A stretch of DNA of 10,574 nucleotides, taken from positions 1 to 10,574 of the forward strand of contig JAPPIY010000091.1 in assembly GCA_026914095.1 (NCBI GenBank), written 5' to 3'. The DNA comes from Oligoflexia bacterium. GTDB taxonomy: Bacteria > Bdellovibrionota > Bdellovibrionia > Bdellovibrionales > UBA1609. The notes under the pieces are model-generated. The model ran no database searches. It had not been told where the DNA came from and was given only the letters and a program-made list of their open reading frames with translations. This document shows, one piece after another, positions 5,839-10,574 of this stretch (positions within the stretch are counted from its first letter, which is position 1; every line of letters begins with the position of its first letter). A program made the translations under genes and the position numbers.

Positions 5839-7002
5839 CTACTTAAAAGCTTGGTGACCAGTTAGACTTCTGCCAATAGATAGGCGGTGGATGTCCTCCG
5901 TGCCTTCGTAAGTGTTGACTGTTTCTAAGTTTAACAAATGGCGAATTACAGGGTATTCATCTATAATGCCGTTAGCCCCTAAAATATCTCTAGCCTGCCG
6001 AGCGGTTTGCAAAGCGATTTGGCAGTTATTCATTTTAGCTAAAGAAATTTGCTCTGGCTGTAATTCTCCTTTCTCTTTCAAAACTGAAATATGAAAGTTA
6101 AGCAGTCTAGCTAATGTAATACCTTGAACCATTTTAACCAGCTTAGCTTGGGCCAACTGGGCGCTGGATAAAGCTTTGTTAAAAATGATTCTTTGCCCAG
6201 CATAGTTTAAAGCAGTTTGGTAACACTCCATAGCGGAACCAACAACTCCCCAGGCAATTCCATAACGAGCCTGATTTAAACACTCTAAGGCTGACTTTAA
6301 ACCTATCGCTTGAGGCAAAATGTGGCTGTCTGGAATAAAACAATCTTGAAAATGCAGTTCGGAAGTGACACTCACCCTGAGAGAAAATTTTCCTTTCATT
6401 AAAGAAGCGGTAAAGCCTTTAAAATCTTTTTCCACAAGAAAGCCTTGGATTTGATTGCTTTCCAATTCTTTAGCCCACACAACAGCTAAATCAGCTATAG
6501 AGCCATTGGTGATCCACATTTTATTCCCGTTTAAAATCCAGCCCCCTTTCACTTTTTTAGCTTGGCATTTCAAACTGGCTGGATCAGAGCCGGCGTCCGG
6601 CTCTGTTAAGCCAAAACAGCCTATCACCTTGGCAGAGGCTAATTTTGGCAAAAACTCTTTTTTCTGCTCCTCTGAGCCATGACTAAAAATAGCCCACATA
6701 ACTAAAGCTCCCTGCACAGAACAAAAAGAGCGAAGCCCTGAATCAGCTCTTTCCAACTCTTGCATAACTAAGCCATAAGCTCTGGAATTTAAGCCGGCGC
6801 AACCATAGCCTTTGATATGGGCCCCCAAAAGATTCATTTCCGCCAATCGGGGAATAATCTGTTTTGGAAAGCTCTCTTCGCGGTGAGCTTTTTGCAAAAG
6901 CGGACGAATCTCTTTATTGACAAAATCCGCTGTGGTGTCTCTCACCATCAGCTCTTCTGTTGTAAAAAGGCTGTCTATATCTAAAAAATCATAAGGCGTC
7001 AA
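5839..7002 (-). CDS. gcdH: Glutaryl-CoA dehydrogenase (acyl-CoA dehydrogenase family)
   Basis: This FAD enzyme oxidises and decarboxylates glutaryl-CoA to crotonyl-CoA in lysine and tryptophan breakdown. The C-terminal signature VNTYEGTEDIH holds the catalytic Glu (YEGT). DSGLRSFCSVQ carries the Arg that binds the glutaryl carboxylate in the human enzyme. GCFGLTEPDAGSDP, KMWITNG, GKFSLRVSVT, ARYGIAWGV and ARQARDILGANGI are all family blocks, in the usual order. The start is chosen at TTG 7002 (387 residues) because GGGAG lies 6 bases upstream and a promoter-like pair lies at 7039-7067. An in-frame TTG at 7026 adds eight residues but has no Shine-Dalgarno and would lie almost at the transcript start. 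No electron-transfer flavoprotein genes are nearby. Substrate assignment is firm by motif but untested. Confidence 0.93.
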   Translation of the reverse strand: MTPYDFLDIDSLFTTEELMVRDTTADFVNKEIRPLLQKAHREESFPKQIIPRLAEMNLLGAHIKGYGCAGLNSRAYGLVMQELERADSGLRSFCSVQGALVMWAIFSHGSEEQKKEFLPKLASAKVIGCFGLTEPDAGSDPASLKCQAKKVKGGWILNGNKMWITNGSIADLAVVWAKELESNQIQGFLVEKDFKGFTASLMKGKFSLRVSVTSELHFQDCFIPDSHILPQAIGLKSALECLNQARYGIAWGVVGSAMECYQTALNYAGQRIIFNKALSSAQLAQAKLVKMVQGITLARLLNFHISVLKEKGELQPEQISLAKMNNCQIALQTARQARDILGANGIIDEYPVIRHLLNLETVNTYEGTEDIHRLSIGRSLTGHQAFK

Positions 7003-7038
7003 TTTTCTCTCCCTGTTTTCAACCAACCCGTTTTTGAA

Positions 7039-7067
7039 CTAATAAATGACTGCAATAATACTGTAAA
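7039..7067 (-). promoter_or_regulatory. Probable promoter of the glutaryl-CoA dehydrogenase gene
   Basis: On the minus strand TTTACA (7062-7067) and TATTAG (7039-7044) are separated by 17 bases, placing the transcript start near 7032 and the chosen TTG start about 30 bases downstream. The -10 is imperfect and the surroundings are AT-rich, so a chance match is possible. Confidence 0.42.
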
Positions 7068-7270
7068 AACCTTTCTTTAAATTAGAAATTAATTTTCTGC
7101 TTAACCTTCCATTGTCTTTTATCTCATTCTATTTTTTAGGCTTCTTCTATTTTTTTGAAAACTCTATATAATTTTCCTCATTTTTTACACTTCTATTAGC
7201 TTAATTCCCCCTGGGGTTTGTTGTTGGTCCAGCTGGTTTTTTTCCGTCTCCACATCCTTATCAGAAGGCC

Positions 7271-7741
7271 TCAGCTGATTTTCCCCTGTTGGCCCCTGTG
7301 TGTTTTGCTCTCAGTTGTTATGGCATCATCCGCTTCTAACGGCTGTTTTAAACCACCCTCGCCAGTTTGATCGGAATCTCCCTGAGTTTTCGCGCCATTA
7401 TCTGTTTCTACCTGATCCGATTCCGCGCGCTCCGTTTCTTTTGAATTGTCTTTTTTTCTCACAGGGTCTAATTCACAGGCTGTTTTTTGCTTTAAAATAT
7501 CTCCCTCTTTAGAAATTTTATAATGACCAGACGGATAAAGCTTATCTGACATCAACTGATGATCTTTATACCGAAACTTTAGAGGAAATTCGCCAAAAAA
7601 CGGAAAATCAAAAAATTCCAGACACTGACCGTTGTTTATAATAACATAGCCCGCTCTCACATCTTCTATATAGTCATTTTGAATCGTGTAATACTTACAG
7701 GCTGTTAAATTCAGAAACAAAAAGAAAATTGTTTTTTTCAT
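7271..7741 (-). CDS. Small lipoprotein, paralogue of the 5262 lipoprotein, with charged tail (possible frameshift)
   Basis: This 156-residue protein has lipobox LTAC (Cys15), then Cys40, FPFFGEFP, SGHY (71-74) and Cys89 followed by ELDP. These line up almost residue for residue with Cys16, Cys39, FGFGGSWP, EGHY (71-74) and Cys90 of the lipoprotein at 5262-5717. After Cys89 it turns into a low-complexity tail rich in Glu, Asp, Thr, Gln and Gly, as its paralogue does, but without an exact tandem repeat. The last residues (after ESK) look out of register: the neighbouring frame continues the same composition to a stop at 7185 (see findings). It starts 3 bases after the stop of the Cys-rich lipoprotein gene, with no Shine-Dalgarno of its own, so translational coupling is likely. 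Function unknown. Confidence 0.8.
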   Translation of the reverse strand: MKKTIFFLFLNLTACKYYTIQNDYIEDVRAGYVIINNGQCLEFFDFPFFGEFPLKFRYKDHQLMSDKLYPSGHYKISKEGDILKQKTACELDPVRKKDNSKETERAESDQVETDNGAKTQGDSDQTGEGGLKQPLEADDAITTESKTHRGQQGKIS

Positions 7742-7744
7742 AAA

Positions 7745-8185
7745 TCAATAAACTCTGCTTTTTGCCAGGATTTGACATTGAGAGTTGAGACACTGAGCTT
7801 GATAAGCTTGATATGTCCCACATGTGTAATCTTGAGAGCAAAGACCATTAAAAGAAGAGCATTGTTTGTCTCGTTTGCTTTTATAACTGTTTTCTTGGGA
7901 TTTATGAATAGCGATATATCTTGCGCCGGCACGACATGAACAACAATTTGTAATCACTAAAACACAATCTTCATCAGCCTGACAGGCTTTGTTAAATTGG
8001 CCATCTATAAGATCTTCTGAAGAAGAGGGGTCACAAGAAGGAGGGGGGCTTTCATTAGAAGGGCCGCATAAAAGAGAAGGAGGAGGACCAAGATCAGGAT
8101 CAGAAATAAGCGAATCTTGTCTTAAAGAGTCACAAGATGAAACAAACAAAAAACAACTTATAAAGATACAAAATTCACGCCACAT
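7745..8185 (-). CDS. Cys-rich lipoprotein
   Basis: This 146-residue protein has a signal peptide ending in VSSC (lipid Cys18), a Pro/Ser/Asp-rich linker of about 45 residues, and a compact Cys-rich domain from residue 66. That domain reads CQADEDCVLV...NCCSCRAGARYIAI and ends CxxxxCQI. Counting the lipid Cys, the mature protein has 13 Cys, so several disulfides are expected outside the cytoplasm. The C-x5-C-V-L-V plus CCxC arrangement resembles small Cys-rich domains seen in secreted proteins of delta-type proteobacteria; this is a recollection of style, not a named family match. AGAAGG lies 7 bases before the ATG. It is the first gene of a two-gene unit with the lipoprotein at 7271-7741. A CTGTC-TTG-GACAG palindrome lies about 34 bases upstream of the start. 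Confidence 0.83.
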   Translation of the reverse strand: MWREFCIFISCFLFVSSCDSLRQDSLISDPDLGPPPSLLCGPSNESPPPSCDPSSSEDLIDGQFNKACQADEDCVLVITNCCSCRAGARYIAIHKSQENSYKSKRDKQCSSFNGLCSQDYTCGTYQAYQAQCLNSQCQILAKSRVY

Positions 8186-8218
8186 AACAAACCTTCTGTA
8201 ATTTCCCTATGAGACTGC

Positions 8219-8231
8219 CTGTCTTGGACAG
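8219..8231. promoter_or_regulatory. Short palindrome upstream of the Cys-rich lipoprotein gene
   Basis: CTGTC-TTG-GACAG is a perfect 5-bp inverted repeat 34 bases before the minus-strand start at 8185. Its position suits an operator near a promoter, but no known regulator site matches and no clear -35/-10 pair is seen, so it may be chance. Confidence 0.2.
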
Positions 8232-8276
8232 ACTAAACCCATTTCTTTGAAACAGCAAGAAAAATAGGAATTAGCA

Positions 8277-8470
8277 GAAAATTATACGCTTAACCCAGCA
8301 AAAAAGTTATGAAAGTCTTTAAATATAAGGGTTTCAAAAGGTTATTATGAGTCAAAAAAAAGTAAAGCTATAAGCGCCTATGAATTTATGAAGAAGTTTG
8401 CCTCAAAAAGAATAACCGAACCAAAATATATTTTAAGGCTTTGTTTTGCTGGGTTAAGCGCATAATTCCC
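8277..8470. mobile_element. MITE-like element with 27-bp inverted ends and 8-bp target duplication
   Basis: The ends 8277-8303 and 8444-8470 are inverted repeats matching at 24 of 27 positions; both contain CGCTTAACCCAGCAAAA. AATTAGCA occurs immediately outside each end (8269-8276 and 8471-8478), an exact 8-base target duplication. The 194-base element has no transposase; a stop-free plus-strand stretch of about 50 codons (8313-8465) ends inside the right terminal repeat, lacks a start and may be a relic or chance. Eight-base duplications occur in several IS groups, and I cannot name the parent. It lies upstream of both the Cys-rich lipoprotein gene (-) and glyS (+). Confidence 0.82.
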
Positions 8471-8487
8471 AATTAGCAACAATTTAT

Positions 8488-8636
8488 TATAGTAACCACG
8501 TTTGGATTTGGCCGCAATTCCGCTAAAAATCGCTTTGTGGCAAAACCTAGAACTCAGATTTAAACCTTTCCTATTAAAGGTTTTGACGAACAGCAACCGT
8601 TAGGGCTAAACTTAAAACTCAAACTGGATCAGTATA
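8488..8636 (-). mobile_element. Dispersed repeat family, copy D (fullest copy, MITE-like)
   Basis: On the minus strand the copy begins TATACTGATCCAGTTTGA and includes AAAGGTTTAAATCTGAG and TTTTGCCACAAAGCG, in the same order as copy B. Its other end, on the plus strand, reads TATAGTAACCACGTTTGG, which pairs with the first end at 15 of 24 positions and with copy A more closely. It therefore has imperfect terminal inverted repeats beginning with TA, the layout of IS630/Tc1-type MITEs such as Neisseria Correia elements. The right end is 18 bases before the glyS start. It starts 10 bases after the target duplication of the neighbouring MITE. Confidence 0.62.
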
Positions 8637-8654
8637 TTAAGATGCCCTCAAAAA

Positions 8655-9959
8655 ATGAGCAGTAAAGATCAAAACCTATTTTCCAAAATTCTTTCGGTTT
8701 GCAAAGCCAGAGGCTTTTTGTTTCCAAGCAGTGAGATTTATGGCGGTTTAAACTCCTGCTGGGATTATGGCCCTTTGGGAGTCCAGCTTAAAAACAACTT
8801 AAAAAAGCAATGGTGGGACAACATGACAAAGAGGTCTGATGTCACCGGCCTTGACTCCAGTATCTTTATGCACCCTAAGGTGTGGGAGGCCTCTGGGCAC
8901 TTAGAAGGATTCACTGACCCCCTCTCTGACTGCAAAGACTGCAAACACAGATTCCGCTTAGACAAAGATACAAAAGCCTGCCCTCAGTGCGGTTCTAAAA
9001 ACATCACCAAATCCAGAAATTTTAATCTTATGTTTAAAAGCTTTATGGGGCCTGTGGAAGAGGAAAGCTCTGTCGTGTATCTTCGCCCTGAAACCGCCCA
9101 GGGAATTTATGTCAATTTTCTAAATGTCCAGCAGAGCATGAGATATATAATTCCCTTTGGCATTGCTCAAATCGGCAAAGCTTTTAGAAATGAAATCACC
9201 CCCTCCCACTCTGTTTTTCGCGCCAGAGAGTTTGAACAAATGGAAATGCAGTTTTTCACTTCAGAGCAAGGCAGTGAAAAATGGTTTGAATACTGGCGCT
9301 CAGAAAGAAGACAACAGCTGTTAAGCCTGGGTTTAAAAGAAACCGAGTTGCATTTTAAAACGCATAGCAAAGAAGAGCTGGCTCATTACGCTAAAAAAGC
9401 GGAAGACATAGAGTTTGATTTCCCATGGGGCCGAAGGGAGCTGGAGGGTTTGCACAACAGAGGCGCTTTTGATCTCTCCCGCCATCAGCAATTTTCAGGG
9501 AAAAAACTGCAATACTTTTGCCCCGAACAAAATAAATCTTACCTGCCTTATGTGATTGAAACTTCTATTGGAGCCGATCGGCTTTTTCTAGCGGTTTTAT
9601 GCTCCGCCTACACAGAGGAAACTGTTAAAAATGAAACCAGAAAGCTTTTAAAATTAAAATCTCATATCGCCCCAGTTCAAATAGCTGTCCTGCCTCTTTC
9701 TAAAAAACCAGCGCTTACAAGCCTATGTGAAAAGCTCTATTCCGATCTTCAGAAAAACTGGTTTGCAGAGTATGACGCTTCTGGCAGTATTGGAAAAAGA
9801 TACCGAAGACAAGATGAAATTGGAACCCCCTTTTGCGCCACGATTGATTTTGAAACCTGCGAGGACAATAAACTGACTGTGAGGGAGCGGGACAGCATGA
9901 GGCAGGAGCGAATCCCCATCGAATCTCTCAATGCTTTTTTAAAAGATAATTTATCATAA
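8655..9959 (+). CDS. glyS: Glycyl-tRNA synthetase, dimeric (class IIa) type
   Basis: This enzyme charges tRNA-Gly with glycine using ATP. The 434 residues open with FLFPSSEIYGGL and WDYGPLGVQLKNN (21-48), the family's N-terminal signature. Cys93-x2-Cys96 and Cys109-x2-Cys112 form a zinc-ribbon insertion. LRPETAQG (143-150), FRNEITPSHSVFRAREFEQ (motif 2, 177-195) and ETSIGADR (motif 3, 302-309) complete the catalytic core. The anticodon-binding domain runs from about 337 (APVQIAVLPL) to the end. It is the single-chain alpha2 form, not the GlyQ/GlyS alpha2beta2 form. Motif 3 is usually EPSxGxxR, so Thr for Pro is a small departure. No Shine-Dalgarno is evident before the ATG; the upstream region is taken up by repeat copy D, whose end supplies TATATT (8633-8638). 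Length is slightly short for the family but complete. Confidence 0.96.
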   Translation: MSSKDQNLFSKILSVCKARGFLFPSSEIYGGLNSCWDYGPLGVQLKNNLKKQWWDNMTKRSDVTGLDSSIFMHPKVWEASGHLEGFTDPLSDCKDCKHRFRLDKDTKACPQCGSKNITKSRNFNLMFKSFMGPVEEESSVVYLRPETAQGIYVNFLNVQQSMRYIIPFGIAQIGKAFRNEITPSHSVFRAREFEQMEMQFFTSEQGSEKWFEYWRSERRQQLLSLGLKETELHFKTHSKEELAHYAKKAEDIEFDFPWGRRELEGLHNRGAFDLSRHQQFSGKKLQYFCPEQNKSYLPYVIETSIGADRLFLAVLCSAYTEETVKNETRKLLKLKSHIAPVQIAVLPLSKKPALTSLCEKLYSDLQKNWFAEYDASGSIGKRYRRQDEIGTPFCATIDFETCEDNKLTVRERDSMRQERIPIESLNAFLKDNLS

Positions 9960-9974
9960 TAGGAGCTTTAGCTG

Positions 9975-9995
9975 TAGCAGATAGGCTGTCTGCTA
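9975..9995 (+). terminator. Weak hairpin after glyS
   Basis: TAGCAGA and TCTGCTA form a 7-bp stem with a 7-base loop starting 16 bases after the glyS stop. No T-run follows, so termination by this hairpin alone is doubtful. Confidence 0.3.
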
Positions 9996-10027
9996 AGGTT
10001 GGAATATTTATTCTGAAAGAAAAAATC

Positions 10028-10056
10028 TTGACTTTTGTTGTCCTTTAATCTAATAT
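10028..10056 (+). promoter_or_regulatory. Sigma70-type promoter for the coiled-coil gene
   Basis: TTGACT (10028-10033) and TAATAT (10051-10056) are spaced by 17 bases, giving a predicted transcript start near 10063 and a leader of about 30 bases to the ATG at 10092. It excludes the upstream in-frame TTG at 10035 as the start, since that codon lies inside the promoter. Confidence 0.68.
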
Positions 10057-10091
10057 ATAAGAAAGCTGGACTAAGCGAAAAGGCAGGAAAA

Positions 10092-10406
10092 ATGAAACCA
10101 GATGATTTTCATTTTGAGGAAAGGGGTAAAAATTTAATAGAGGCTATTTTTGAACAGACAAAAGCCCTGCTCAAGCCTATAAAAAAGAGCTTAGAAAAAA
10201 TTGAAACAAATTGTATTCCCACGATAAACAATAGATTAAATACAGTGGATAACAGGTTAAATACAGTGGATAGTCAAATATCAACAATAAATAATAGATT
10301 AAATTCAACAGATGCAAGGCTCAGTAGCCTAGAAAAAGGCCAATCTGAAATAAAAACAGATGTCTCTGAAATTAACGGAAAAATAGACCAGCTAATCTCA
10401 GAATAG
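10092..10406 (+). CDS. Small coiled-coil protein with heptad repeats
   Basis: The ATG at 10092 is preceded by GGCAGGA at suitable spacing and lies just downstream of a good promoter, giving 104 residues; a longer frame from TTG 10035 would start within the promoter. There is no signal peptide or membrane segment, so a cytoplasmic protein is expected. Residues 46-80 are five near-perfect heptads of the form NNRLNTV, with Leu/Ile and Val/Ile/Leu at the two core positions. Flanking segments (FEQTKALLKPIKKSLEKIE and LEKGQSEIKTDVSEINGKI) also suit an amphipathic helix, so almost the whole protein may be a coiled coil that oligomerises. Similar short t-SNARE/tail-fibre-like repeats occur in many unrelated proteins, so no function is assigned. 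A terminator-like hairpin overlaps the stop. Confidence 0.75.
   Translation: MKPDDFHFEERGKNLIEAIFEQTKALLKPIKKSLEKIETNCIPTINNRLNTVDNRLNTVDSQISTINNRLNSTDARLSSLEKGQSEIKTDVSEINGKIDQLISE
10227..10331 (+). repeat. 21-base tandem repeat, five diverged units
   Basis: Five consecutive 21-base units encode one heptad each. Units 1 and 2 are nearly identical (AATAGATTAAATACAGTG versus AACAGGTTAAATACAGTG) and unit 4 is close, while units 3 and 5 have diverged. This indicates growth of the coiled coil by heptad duplication. Confidence 0.8.
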
Positions 10407-10417
10407 CTGGTATTTAT
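10387..10417 (+). terminator. Terminator-like hairpin overlapping the stop codon
   Basis: ACCAGCTA (10387-10394) and TAGCTGGT (10404-10411) form a perfect 8-bp stem with a 9-base loop, followed by ATTTATT. The TAG stop codon of the coiled-coil gene is the first part of the right stem arm. The downstream T-tract is short, so strength is uncertain. Confidence 0.5.
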
Positions 10418-10515
10418 TCTGATAAGCGATAAACAAGTCCAAATTTCTAAAAGTGAAAAGATGAAATTAGGTTTTTGCGGGAAAACAAGTTCGAATTATT
10501 CTGCTTTTTCTGGAG

Positions 10516-10574
10516 ATTACCACCCTCGTTTCCATGAGGACAGGATATTGTGAGAGTACTGTCTTCTGGGCGAA
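10516..10574 (-). repeat. REP-like repeat at the window edge (cut off)
   Basis: On the minus strand TGTCCTCATGGAAACGAGGG (near 10524-10544) matches TGTCCTCGTGAAAACGGGGG inside repeat copy B at 17 of 20 positions and forms a CCTC...GAGG hairpin. The element runs to the window end, so its full extent cannot be judged. The stretch 10412-10515 before it holds no recognisable gene; a frame of about 31 codons from ATG 10463 reads into the repeat and is not supported. Confidence 0.5.

Noticed and set aside
3927..7002. A lysine degradation cluster made of the KamA-like enzyme and glutaryl-CoA dehydrogenase
   Set aside because: They act in different lysine routes, lie in separate transcription units with an unrelated lipoprotein between them, and no other pathway enzyme is present.
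8378..8596. 72-codon minus-strand ORF spanning the MITE and repeat copy D
   Set aside because: It crosses the boundary between two independent mobile repeats and so cannot be an ancestral gene; no Shine-Dalgarno or family resemblance.
9960..10027. tRNA or small RNA gene between glyS and the coiled-coil gene
   Set aside because: Only one 7-bp hairpin is present; there is no cloverleaf, no CCA end and no promoter before it.
10463..10558. Short ORF of about 31 codons after the coiled-coil gene
   Set aside because: Weak start context and its second half is the translated REP-like hairpin at the window edge.

Overview
Organism. The window is AT-rich (roughly 35-40% GC by eye) and gene-dense. It encodes several lipobox signal peptides, a dimeric-type glycyl-tRNA synthetase, a lysine 2,3-aminomutase-type radical SAM enzyme and a glutaryl-CoA dehydrogenase. 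Many secreted or lipid-anchored proteins, one of them with a Cys-rich C-x5-C plus CCxC pattern, together with REP-like palindromes, suggest a low-GC Gram-negative bacterium. The lipoprotein style recalls the Bdellovibrio/Oligoflexia or old deltaproteobacterial groups, but this is an impression and no marker in the window proves it. Layout. (1) 2-670 (+): the 3' part of mutY. (2) 671-865: a fragment of a dispersed repeat and two REP-like hairpins. (3) 866-5078: four minus-strand genes, transcribed in the order kamA-like enzyme, HEAGH membrane protein, a secreted/membrane protein of unknown function, and an ankyrin lipoprotein. The first three are separated by repeat-bearing spacers; the last two are only 50 bases apart. 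(4) 5262-5717 (+): a small lipoprotein with an 18-base tandem repeat, ending at a strong bidirectional terminator shared with the convergent glutaryl-CoA dehydrogenase gene (-). (5) 7271-8185 (-): two lipoprotein genes 3 bases apart. The downstream one is a diverged paralogue of the 5262 lipoprotein and appears to have a frameshifted tail. (6) 8186-8654: a 469-base gene-free stretch holding two adjacent non-autonomous mobile elements. One is a 194-base MITE with 27-base inverted ends and exact 8-base target duplications. The other is the fullest copy of the window's dispersed repeat. (7) 8655-9959 (+): glyS. (8) 10092-10406 (+): a small heptad-repeat coiled-coil protein with its own good promoter and a terminator-like hairpin overlapping its stop codon. 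The window ends in another REP-like repeat. How the parts relate. MutY and GlyRS are housekeeping genes; the KamA-like and glutaryl-CoA dehydrogenase genes both touch lysine metabolism but are in separate transcription units, so no joint pathway is claimed. I see no defence system, phage module or complete transposase. The most unusual content is the intergenic repeat family, whose outer ends read TATAAT, TATATT or TATAAA outward like portable -10 boxes, the intact MITE beside it, and the pair of lipoprotein paralogues with low-complexity tails.
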